Assembly (NCBI GenBank): GCA_049976445.1 | Contig: JBMFIF010000061.1 | Location: 1 to 9,543 of the forward strand | DNA: 9,543 bases | Reading direction: 5' to 3' | From: JAVZOV01 sp049976445 | GTDB lineage: Archaea > Thermoproteota > Thermoprotei > Gearchaeales > WAQG01 | Shown: positions 1 through 7,069 of the stretch, in pieces | How positions within the stretch are numbered: the first letter of the stretch is position 1 | Layout: each line of letters opens with the position of its first letter | Position numbers and translations under genes: made by a program | Notes under the pieces: model-generated | The model's database searches: none | Seen by the model: the letters and a program-made list of their open reading frames with translations, nothing else | Told to the model about the DNA's origin: nothing

Positions 1-8
1 TCTGATAC
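1..8 (-). repeat. Partial CRISPR repeat at left window edge
   Basis: The window opens with TCTGATAC, the last eight + strand bases of the repeat, followed directly by spacer 1 (9-48). The array therefore continues to the left, which is the presumed leader-distal, older side. Confidence 0.97.
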
Positions 9-136
9 TTATTCCAAAACGTGTAACAAATGTTATTCCATCGGGTGACTTTCAGTTCATTTTTGTCTGATACGATTGGGATAGTGATATTATTAGGTTC
101 GACTATGATAACTTTCAGTTCATTTTTGTCTGATAC

Positions 137-175
137 ATATCATACATGTTTTCACCCCCATAAATAAGGTCAGAT
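137..175 (-). other. Spacer 3: overlaps the target of spacer 138
   Basis: Bases 153-172 are identical to 8818-8837 in spacer 138. They read TPINKV in one + strand frame, continuing as R here and as K plus a stop in spacer 138. The shared segment lies at the right end here and at the left end of spacer 138, so the two were cut from overlapping, shifted protospacers. They are 135 units apart. Confidence 0.8.
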
Positions 176-263
176 CTTTCAGTTCATTTTTGTCTGATAC
201 ACCTCAAAAACTATTTAAACGTGAATGGGAATTATTCACTTTCAGTTCATTTTTGTCTGATAC

Positions 264-302
264 ATACTAAGTGCGGGTGAAAAAAATGGAAATTGAAGAA
301 AT
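264..302 (-). other. Spacer 5: VRVKK-encoding, related to spacer 17
   Basis: TAAGTGCGGGT at 268-278 also occurs at 1058-1068 in spacer 17. The GTG-initial frame reads VRVKKMEIEE here and VRVKKRKV in spacer 17. About 21 of 27 bases match without gaps. The A-rich tract inflates the similarity, so the relationship is less secure than for 10/116. Confidence 0.6.
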
Positions 303-458
303 CTTTCAGTTCATTTTTGTCTGATACATATTGTGAGGAAGTATGCCTGAGTATGAGAAAATTTGGGTCTTTCAGTTCATTTTTGTCTGATACAGCCATT
401 CCTTTATGACTATGAAAATATACTACTAAATGGCTTTCAGTTCATTTTTGTCTGATAC

Positions 459-500
459 GACCGTTCATGGTTTCAAAGTTTTTCTCGCATGCTGGACATG
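459..500 (-). other. Spacer 8: zinc-finger fragment CPACEKNFETMNG
   Basis: The minus strand from 498 to 460 is open and reads CPACEKNFETMNG. Cys-x2-Cys-x3-Phe is the first half of a C2H2-type finger. Small C2H2 proteins of this kind are common in crenarchaeal viruses, which supports the proposed host group. Confidence 0.55.
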
Positions 501-586
501 CTTTCAGTTCATTTTTGTCTGATACGAAGATATATGTAAGTTATGCAAATATTACTCAAGTCTTTCAGTTCATTTTTGTCTGATAC

Positions 587-632
587 AAAATGGTAACATA
601 GTAAAATACCATACTTTCAGTAATATTCTAAT
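587..632 (-). other. Spacer 10: longest spacer (46 bp), related to spacer 116
   Basis: Bases 603-629 are identical to 7431-7457 in spacer 116, and both spacers end three bases after the match, so the crRNA 5' boundary is the same. On the minus strand both read as RILLKVWYF followed by diverged residues, which fits two versions of one target gene. Bases 614-621 (CTTTCAGT) copy the first eight bases of the repeat, which on the minus strand is the full handle ACTGAAAG. The spacer exceeds the usual 38-41 bp because its left end extends six bases beyond the homologous end of spacer 116. Confidence 0.9.
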
Positions 633-1045
633 CTTTCAGTTCATTTTTGTCTGATACGAAAAACGTGAACGTGTATGAAAGGGCTGATGGTGTGAGTACT
701 TTCAGTTCATTTTTGTCTGATACGGGTAATATTGTAAGTAGTAGTAGTATTTTGATTGGTATTGACTTTCAGTTCATTTTTGTCTGATACGAACAGCAAC
801 AACCACAAAAAGTGAGTATGATGAGTTTTTCTTTCAGTTCATTTTTGTCTGATACTTGCTCAATGTTGTCAAAATAATATGTCTTTTTATTTCCTCTTTC
901 AGTTCATTTTTGTCTGATACTAAGTATCAAATTCCCTGAACCCTGCTATTGCATCTCTTTCAGTTCATTTTTGTCTGATACTAATGAGTGAAGGACTATT
1001 AACTGAAATACTAAAACAAACTTTCAGTTCATTTTTGTCTGATAC

Positions 1046-1084
1046 TTATAGAGTGGGTAAGTGCGGGTAAAAAAACGGAAAGTA
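1046..1084 (-). other. Spacer 17: related to spacer 5
   Basis: It shares TAAGTGCGGGT and the following A-rich codons with spacer 5 but is shifted by 12 bases at its right end. In both spacers a TAA directly precedes a GTG codon, so the target could be a gene start; this is not certain. Confidence 0.6.
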
Positions 1085-1558
1085 CTTTCAGTTCATTTTT
1101 GTCTGATACAGCGAAGAATTATATCACACAATACTAACACTAAAGATAGCTTTCAGTTCATTTTTGTCTGATACCGAAACCTAAAACCGAAAATTATTTA
1201 CCCCGCCCAGGTTCCTTTCAGTTCATTTTTGTCTGATACGGATGCTAAGGTATGAAATTGTTAATATATCCATCAAATAACTTTCAGTTCATTTTTGTCT
1301 GATACTATTAGACCACACTCCAATAGTGATAAAAAGGTATCGTTCTTTCAGTTCATTTTTGTCTGATACGATGACAATATCAATCGCCCACTCATAAAGC
1401 GGTCATCACTTTCAGTTCATTTTTGTCTGATACCACATCATCACTTACTGATAGTGTAAATGTTAGTGATCTTTCAGTTCATTTTTGTCTGATACGTTGA
1501 TTAAAATATTGTCGTAAACTGCACCGTAAACTTCTTTCAGTTCATTTTTGTCTGATAC

Positions 1559-1597
1559 AAGACGCAAAGGAACACGATGAAGAGGAATTGATCGAAA
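1559..1597 (-). other. Spacer 25: coding fragment AKEHDEEELIE, homologous to spacer 57
   Basis: The + strand frame at 1564-1596 reads AKEHDEEELIE. Spacer 57 encodes AKEHDEEELVD in the same orientation. The codons differ mainly at third positions (AAG/AAA, GAA/GAG, CAC/CAT and so on), as expected for homologous genes under protein-level selection. The protein is not recognised; the fragment is acidic. The crRNA, being minus-sense, would be complementary to this gene's mRNA. Confidence 0.8.
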
Positions 1598-1687
1598 CTT
1601 TCAGTTCATTTTTGTCTGATACAAAAAATACGTGTGCTTAAGAGGGTTAGGGATGAGTTGCGCTTTCAGTTCATTTTTGTCTGATAC

Positions 1688-1727
1688 ATTTGGACAAATT
1701 CAAAAATGAACGTAAAGAGGGTTTCAT
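1688..1727 (-). other. Spacer 27: contains 11 bp inverted relative to the repeat core
   Basis: CAAAAATGAAC at 1701-1711 is the exact reverse complement of repeat bases 7-17 (+ strand GTTCATTTTTG). In the minus-strand transcript this spacer could pair with the core of a neighbouring repeat, including the expected processing site. The + strand frame ATT TGG ACA is open through the spacer (IWTNSKMNVKRVS), so an ordinary viral coding origin is possible. Confidence 0.7.
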
Positions 1728-2515
1728 CTTTCAGTTCATTTTTGTCTGATACTTGTTGGGATGATGATGGGTTATTGTTTTGACCACCAATAGCTTTCAG
1801 TTCATTTTTGTCTGATACAGTAAAATGTTAATCTCGACAAAAATAATAGAAAAAGACTTTCAGTTCATTTTTGTCTGATACATAAACAACATGAATGACC
1901 TGGAAAAATGGGTATTCTTTCAGTTCATTTTTGTCTGATACATTATTTTTTGTTTGAGATTTTCTAACTCAATCTCCCTCTTTCAGTTCATTTTTGTCTG
2001 ATACATCAGCAAAACCAGGGTAACTTATGTCCTAGTGTTCCCTTTCAGTTCATTTTTGTCTGATACTGTGTTTTTCCAAACGTTTTTGTAGAAAGCCTTT
2101 CCACTTTCAGTTCATTTTTGTCTGATACCTGCCGTAACAACAATACCTAAAGTTTATCAATCAATAGCCTTTCAGTTCATTTTTGTCTGATACGACAAAT
2201 GCTGTTGTGAAGTATTCATTAGCAGTATCGCTTCTTTCAGTTCATTTTTGTCTGATACAAAGAAGAATTGTTTTAAGCGTGTTATGTCAATTTGTCTTTC
2301 AGTTCATTTTTGTCTGATACGGCTAACAAAGAAGGATTGGCTAGTGGTAATTAGTAAAACCCTTTCAGTTCATTTTTGTCTGATACACTAGAAATATTCA
2401 CAGACTACTACGAAAAAGAATACGGCTTTCAGTTCATTTTTGTCTGATACAGGAGTTTTTGCCTGATTTTACTCTGTGGGTTCCATTAACCTTTCAGTTC
2501 ATTTTTGTCTGATAC

Positions 2516-2554
2516 AGAATTAATATGGACATTTAAAAAGAGGTATATGTATAT
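2516..2554 (-). other. Spacer 40: coding fragment ELIWTFKKRYMY, homologous to spacer 68
   Basis: From 2517 the + strand reads ELIWTFKKRYMY. Spacer 68 reads ELIWLYKMRYEY with the same right boundary. About 28 of 38 bases match, including the first twelve (GAATTAATATGG). The protein family is not recognised. Confidence 0.75.
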
Positions 2555-3094
2555 CTTTCAGTTCATTTTTGTCTGATACATATCTTGCTCGTTAATAATC
2601 CAACAACACCGACTACTCTTTCAGTTCATTTTTGTCTGATACATACCACCCACAATACCACTTAATACCACTATGGTTATACCTCTTTCAGTTCATTTTT
2701 GTCTGATACATTGTAATCGAAGGGGAGGGTTATGGCACGATTTTGCAAACTTTCAGTTCATTTTTGTCTGATACTCAATGAGGCTAAGACTGATGTGAAG
2801 AGGAGGAGGATTACTTTCAGTTCATTTTTGTCTGATACCTTGGGATATACCTACACTCTCCGTAATAGGACGCTTTCCTTTCAGTTCATTTTTGTCTGAT
2901 ACCTTCATGTGGGATAAGTTGAATGCTGCAATAATGCACTTTCAGTTCATTTTTGTCTGATACGGAGCGACTGACACAATTAATAACTACAACAAGTGAA
3001 CAAATCTTTCAGTTCATTTTTGTCTGATACATGAAGCGAACCCTAGTCCTCACTGGCTCAACACTCCTCCTTTCAGTTCATTTTTGTCTGATAC

Positions 3095-3133
3095 AATTTC
3101 CACAATGCGCTATCATACTCACAATTAGGACAA
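3095..3133 (-). other. Spacer 49: Cys-x2-Cys fragment CPNCEYDSALWK
   Basis: The minus-strand frame starting one base inside the right end reads CPNCEYDSALWK, resembling the start of a zinc finger or zinc ribbon. Other spacers with an open Cys-x2-Cys frame are 9 (EDICKLCKYYSS, +), 80 (IKCSVCG, +), 128 (CSRCQSKR, -) and 146 (CIVCENSTHVSL, -). Those are weaker because such motifs arise by chance in six frames. Confidence 0.45.
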
Positions 3134-3350
3134 CTTTCAGTTCATTTTTGTCTGATACATAATACCGATTGATAGTTTGGTTCTTATGCTTACTAGAACT
3201 TTCAGTTCATTTTTGTCTGATACTGGTCCATTTTTCATCCACTCTCATATTTTCTTGTTACCTTTCAGTTCATTTTTGTCTGATACTTGTGGAAATGAGA
3301 TAGAAGTAAGTGATTACACTTTACGCTTTCAGTTCATTTTTGTCTGATAC

Positions 3351-3389
3351 TTACAACTTATTAACAATCGATTTAGGAACTGCAAACAC
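3351..3389 (+). other. Spacer 53: encodes actin-like phosphate-1 motif IDLGTANT
   Basis: The frame at 3352-3387 reads YNLLTIDLGTAN, with AC left over for a following Thr codon. IDLGTANT is the signature of the first phosphate loop of MreB-type actin-fold ATPases; relatives occur in plasmid and phage filament proteins. This is a fragment inside a spacer, not a gene. It suggests that the target encodes an actin-like protein. Self-targeting of a host mreB cannot be ruled out from sequence alone. Confidence 0.55.
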
Positions 3390-3547
3390 CTTTCAGTTCA
3401 TTTTTGTCTGATACGTGATAAAGTTAGAATTTCATAATGCGAGAAAGACAAGTGCTTTCTTTCAGTTCATTTTTGTCTGATACATTTAATAATATAATGT
3501 ATTCTGCAATGCGATTAGTTCTCTTTCAGTTCATTTTTGTCTGATAC

Positions 3548-3585
3548 AGGAGGCTAAAAACTATGAGTAAGAAAAAATGGATACA
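3548..3585 (+). other. Spacer 56: captured ribosome-binding site and start codon
   Basis: AGGAGG at 3548-3553 precedes ATG at 3562 by eight bases, and the frame continues MSKKKWI. This is a translation start from the target genome, not a gene of the array. Other spacers with plausible starts are 16 (TAATG, MSEGLLTEILKQ), 48 (MKRTLVLTGSTLL, signal-like), 111 (MSILTMSFLFLL), 129 (MNKIIKICEEIE) and 137 (MVKAYLQAFQQSG). Confidence 0.6.
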
Positions 3586-3610
3586 CTTTCAGTTCATTTT
3601 TGTCTGATAC

Positions 3611-3650
3611 ATGCAAAAGAGCATGATGAGGAAGAGCTTGTTGATATGTG
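3611..3650 (-). other. Spacer 57: coding fragment AKEHDEEELVD, homologous to spacer 25
   Basis: The + strand frame at 3613-3645 reads AKEHDEEELVD. It aligns codon by codon with 1564-1596 in spacer 25. The first nine residues are identical although seven of those nine codons differ in nucleotide sequence. The protospacer window is shifted by three bases relative to spacer 25 at its left end. Confidence 0.8.
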
Positions 3651-3739
3651 CTTTCAGTTCATTTTTGTCTGATACAAGAACTAGAAATACTTCGGACGGT
3701 GGGAGCATTATGTGCTTTCAGTTCATTTTTGTCTGATAC

Positions 3740-3780
3740 GTAGCCTAAGTCTATTATGAGGTTATCAGCCTTCATTTTCA
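3740..3780 (-). other. Spacer 59: start of an actin-like ORF, MKADNLIIDLGY
   Basis: The minus strand from 3775 to 3740 reads MKADNLIIDLGY with an ATG five bases inside the spacer. An N-terminal (V/I)(I/V)DLGYG is typical of ParM-like and archaeal Ta0583-like actins. The spacer would thus sit over the start codon of such a gene. The motif is short, so the family call is tentative. Confidence 0.5.
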
Positions 3781-4001
3781 CTTTCAGTTCATTTTTGTCT
3801 GATACTGATGTGTATATTCTGGGGTTTTTCTTACTCAATTCGATAACTTTCAGTTCATTTTTGTCTGATACTAAAAGAATACAACGAAACAGTACAAAAG
3901 TTTTTAAATGCTTTCAGTTCATTTTTGTCTGATACACACAAATACCTTATCATTGTTCGTTATAAATATTATTTACCTTTCAGTTCATTTTTGTCTGATA
4001 C

Positions 4002-4038
4002 TCGGTCGTACAGATGAAAACCTGTACGGCGACAGTTA
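4002..4038 (-). other. Spacer 63: 7-bp inverted repeat
   Basis: CGTACAG (4007-4013) and CTGTACG (4022-4028) are perfect inverted arms around an 8-base loop. This could be a dimeric operator or small hairpin in the target. Confidence 0.75.
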
Positions 4039-4320
4039 CTTTCAGTTCATTTTTGTCTGATACATAATTTTGTTAAACGGCATTACCCTCATCGGAACGG
4101 TCTTTCAGTTCATTTTTGTCTGATACAATAGAACAATTAAAAGAAATACAACAATACACACAACACTTTCAGTTCATTTTTGTCTGATACGTTTTTAGCG
4201 TGTTTTGTGTGAATTTTAGCGATATTTTAGCTTTCAGTTCATTTTTGTCTGATACGATGGATAGGCTTGGCGAAGTGATGGAGGTTGAAGGAATACTTTC
4301 AGTTCATTTTTGTCTGATAC

Positions 4321-4358
4321 GAATTAATATGGCTATACAAAATGAGATATGAATACAT
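4321..4358 (-). other. Spacer 68: coding fragment ELIWLYKMRYEY, homologous to spacer 40
   Basis: The + strand frame from the first base gives ELIWLYKMRYEY. It is ungapped against spacer 40 and identical in register at the handle-proximal end. This suggests acquisition next to the same adjacent motif in two diverged targets. Confidence 0.75.
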
Positions 4359-4707
4359 CTTTCAGTTCATTTTTGTCTGATACTTTTGAGGTATTTTTCT
4401 TCCACGTGTTCGGGCATCTTTCTTTCAGTTCATTTTTGTCTGATACACAAATAAATAAAAGAATAGGTAAAGAAAATGATAAGAATCTTTCAGTTCATTT
4501 TTGTCTGATACAAAAAATTATTGTTCAAATCCAACACATTTGATCCGACAACCTTTCAGTTCATTTTTGTCTGATACTAGCTCCTCGTAATCATCGTCAT
4601 ATAAGTTTTCGTGCGTCTTTCAGTTCATTTTTGTCTGATACGAAATCCAAAAACTTGAACCACATGCAAAAACGTATGAGAACTTTCAGTTCATTTTTGT
4701 CTGATAC

Positions 4708-4744
4708 CTGCATATCACAGTTCAAGTTTATATAGTGATATATC
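4708..4744 (+). promoter_or_regulatory. Spacer 74: TATA-box-like sequence (cryptic)
   Basis: TTTATATA at 4727-4734 matches the archaeal TATA-box consensus on the + strand. The purine-rich element upstream is weak (CAAG). If active it would drive antisense transcription of the array. It may simply be a promoter captured from the target. Function is unproven. Confidence 0.25.
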
Positions 4745-5160
4745 CTTTCAGTTCATTTTTGTCTGATACTAATCTAATTTTTCCAAATTGGTTCTTTTTG
4801 CCGAAAAATCTTTCAGTTCATTTTTGTCTGATACAAATAGAAATTCCAGCAGATGCTAGTTTTGTTGAAATTCCTTCCTTTCAGTTCATTTTTGTCTGAT
4901 ACTCGCAAAAGAAAAACTACACGAACTAGTGAAAGATTTCATCTTTCAGTTCATTTTTGTCTGATACATGAAAGAAGTGCTTTCACAGGTGCAATGGGCG
5001 GATGCCTTTCAGTTCATTTTTGTCTGATACGGGATATACTTCCAAGATACGAAATTTCGGACGATGAAATCTTTCAGTTCATTTTTGTCTGATACAGGAT
5101 ATACACGACTGATATTAAGTGTAGTGTTTGTGGTACTTTCAGTTCATTTTTGTCTGATAC

Positions 5161-5198
5161 GTGGGTAAGAGGGGGACGCCCACATCTCAAAGCCCAAT
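5161..5198 (-). other. Spacer 81: GC-rich motif shared with spacer 100
   Basis: GGGGG (5171-5175), CGCCCA (5177-5182) and AGCCCAAT (5191-5198) recur in the same order in spacer 100, with eight unmatched bases between the last two blocks in both. This is unusually GC-rich for the array. Confidence 0.6.
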
Positions 5199-5287
5199 CT
5201 TTCAGTTCATTTTTGTCTGATACGCTCTTTTCTACACCATAAAAGCTTTGTCTTATAAATTCCTTTCAGTTCATTTTTGTCTGATAC

Positions 5288-5327
5288 ATGACCAATTAGC
5301 AATGTTGTACTCATTGCTTCAGGAGAA
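5288..5327 (-). other. Spacer 83: 7-bp inverted repeat
   Basis: AGCAATG (5298-5304) and CATTGCT (5312-5318) are perfect inverted arms around a 7-base loop. Confidence 0.7.
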
Positions 5328-5611
5328 CTTTCAGTTCATTTTTGTCTGATACAATGAAGGAGGGCGGTGAAGATAACGATGTAACCGCTATGCTTTCAGT
5401 TCATTTTTGTCTGATACTTCACAGAGTATGATAAGCTCCTTTTGTTTGATGTGTCACTTTCAGTTCATTTTTGTCTGATACAAAAAATCGCTAGGGGTAA
5501 GTACATTATGGGGACGTACACCTTTCAGTTCATTTTTGTCTGATACTAACGGTATTGAAGTTAATTCTGATGGAACATTGGATATACTTTCAGTTCATTT
5601 TTGTCTGATAC

Positions 5612-5652
5612 CTAAAACCCATAGTGTAGGGTTCATACCTATACTATGGGTA
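5612..5652 (-). other. Spacer 88: self-complementary, 14-bp stem
   Basis: Bases 5617-5630 pair with 5638-5651 around a 7-base loop. There are 13 Watson-Crick pairs and one mismatched position, which is G.U if the + strand is transcribed and A.C if the minus strand is. The stem takes up most of the spacer. In the target this could be a hairpin terminator, origin element or operator. Confidence 0.85.
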
Positions 5653-6129
5653 CTTTCAGTTCATTTTTGTCTGATACATTAGTAATACCATATGTTGGTG
5701 CTAATTTTTCAACCTGTGCTTTCAGTTCATTTTTGTCTGATACGTTTAACGTTAGATAATGTTGAGAGAGCAGGAATTCAACTTTCAGTTCATTTTTGTC
5801 TGATACAAATAATGTTAATGTTATATTCCAAATACCACCAGAACCTGTCTTTCAGTTCATTTTTGTCTGATACAAATACCATACATTTTCATCTATACTG
5901 ATAGAACAATTAAACTTTCAGTTCATTTTTGTCTGATACAGGAAACTACTGACTGCAAAAGCTGAGGAAATAGTTAACTTTCAGTTCATTTTTGTCTGAT
6001 ACCCTTCGCAAACTGTATATATAATGATGTTTCTATTTTTTATCTTTCAGTTCATTTTTGTCTGATACCAAAATATGCTTTTAGTATTTCATAAAGATTT
6101 TTTACTTTCAGTTCATTTTTGTCTGATAC

Positions 6130-6168
6130 AGGCCAACTAGACTTTGGCGATACACAAGCCCACTTGTG
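6130..6168 (-). other. Spacer 96: two consecutive hairpins
   Basis: The first hairpin has arms GCCAA and TTGGC around the 7-base loop CTAGACT. The second has CACAAG (6153-6158) and CTTGTG (6163-6168) around CCCA, ending exactly at the spacer boundary. A 5-bp/7-nt arm followed by a short-loop arm resembles the anticodon and long variable arms of a class II tRNA. C at the position after the putative anticodon AGA argues against a functional tRNA. Confidence 0.6.
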
Positions 6169-6389
6169 CTTTCAGTTCATTTTTGTCTGATACATGGTAA
6201 AACATGGAAAAGATATATTTTTGATTTTAAATGCTTTCAGTTCATTTTTGTCTGATACGAAACATACCCCAGCATGGAAAGATTAGAATCAAAGTTTCCT
6301 TTCAGTTCATTTTTGTCTGATACTGTGATGGTGCTATTTCATTAGTTTTTAAATTTTGAAAAATCTTTCAGTTCATTTTTGTCTGATAC

Positions 6390-6431
6390 GCAGGGGGCGC
6401 CCAATGCTTATAGCCCAATAGCCCCCACAAT
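6390..6431 (-). other. Spacer 100: GC-rich hairpin spacer, motif shared with spacer 81
   Basis: GGGGGC at 6393-6398 is the inverted complement of GCCCCC at 6421-6426. GGGCGCCC at 6395-6402 is a perfect palindrome. GCCCAAT occurs twice, at 6399-6405 and 6413-6419. The order of GC-rich blocks matches spacer 81. The target is probably a structured, non-coding or C-rich element; its identity is unknown. Confidence 0.65.
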
Positions 6432-7034
6432 CTTTCAGTTCATTTTTGTCTGATACGCGTGAACCCAAAGAAATACCTTATCATGATACTTGGGGCTTTC
6501 AGTTCATTTTTGTCTGATACATAATGAAAAAGAATATTCAGATCGCAAAGGAAGAACTACACTTTCAGTTCATTTTTGTCTGATACTGTATGTTAGTCCA
6601 TCTTGTGACCTTAGAAAATATAATTCTTTCAGTTCATTTTTGTCTGATACATGAGTGGCTTTTAAGATGGTTTTCATACGATAGTTCGCACTTTCAGTTC
6701 ATTTTTGTCTGATACATCACGCATAAAAATAAGGCAGGAAAAAGAAAAAGAGAAACTTTCAGTTCATTTTTGTCTGATACAGGCTTGAATATGAGGTAGT
6801 ATAATAGTACTATGACTACTCTTTCAGTTCATTTTTGTCTGATACGAGAATCAATGGGAAGTATGGGTATTCGCATGGGAGAATCCTTTCAGTTCATTTT
6901 TGTCTGATACCATTTTCATGGGAAAGTCAAGAAGAAGCATATGTATTACTTTCAGTTCATTTTTGTCTGATACTTATCACATCATTAGCATTAGTATTTT
7001 TAAGATAAACTTTCAGTTCATTTTTGTCTGATAC

Positions 7035-7069
7035 CTACTTCGTTTCACTCGGTCCAACGTTGGATGATG
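7035..7069 (-). other. Spacer 110: 12-bp perfect palindrome
   Basis: TCCAACGTTGGA at 7053-7064 is a perfect palindrome, a plausible binding site for a dimeric protein in the target. At 35 bp this is among the shortest spacers, along with 30, 127 and 136. Confidence 0.7.

Larger units (their letters stand above)
49..3223 (-). repeat. CRISPR repeats 1-50 (start positions)
   Basis: Each copy is 25 bp, all identical. + strand starts: 49, 112, 176, 239, 303, 369, 434, 501, 562, 633, 699, 766, 831, 896, 957, 1021, 1085, 1150, 1215, 1281, 1345, 1409, 1471, 1534, 1598, 1663, 1728, 1794, 1857, 1917, 1980, 2042, 2104, 2169, 2234, 2296, 2362, 2426, 2491, 2555, 2618, 2685, 2750, 2814, 2878, 2939, 3006, 3070, 3134, 3199. 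Spacer n ends one base before repeat n. In crRNA sense, UCAG at repeat bases 4-7 can pair with CUGA at 19-22 across an 11-nt loop. This is only a 4-bp stem, so the repeat is nearly unstructured, as is usual for crenarchaeal repeats. Cleavage 8 nt before the repeat end would leave handle ACUGAAAG. Confidence 0.98.
3262..6456 (-). repeat. CRISPR repeats 51-100 (start positions)
   Basis: + strand starts of 25-bp copies: 3262, 3326, 3390, 3459, 3523, 3586, 3651, 3715, 3781, 3847, 3911, 3977, 4039, 4102, 4166, 4231, 4296, 4359, 4422, 4487, 4553, 4617, 4683, 4745, 4810, 4878, 4943, 5006, 5071, 5136, 5199, 5263, 5328, 5393, 5457, 5522, 5587, 5653, 5719, 5782, 5849, 5915, 5978, 6044, 6105, 6169, 6234, 6299, 6365, 6432. 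No substitution was found. Each copy carries a run of five T on the + strand (A on the crRNA strand). Confidence 0.98.

Noticed and set aside
2643..2684. Three copies of ATACCAC inside spacer 42 as a regulatory direct repeat
   Set aside because: Spacing is irregular (12 and 10 bases), and the minus strand reads as a hydrophobic coding segment (GITIVVLSGIVGG), so a membrane-protein origin explains it better.
4349..4543. Open frame of 64 codons on the + strand
   Set aside because: It is a read-through of repeats and spacers: the repeat yields FSSFLSDT or LSVHFCLI again and again. There is no promoter, ribosome site or domain.
4853..5092. Open frame of 79 codons on the + strand
   Set aside because: Same artefact; repeat-derived LSVHFCLI, FSSFLSDT and FQFIFV alternate with unrelated spacer peptides.
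5692..5901. Open frame of 69 codons on the + strand
   Set aside because: Repeat read-through across spacers 89-92.
6781..6820. Bacterial-type promoter in spacer 106 (TTGAAT ... TATAAT)
   Set aside because: The two boxes are only about nine bases apart, too close for sigma-70, and the sequence is a captured spacer.
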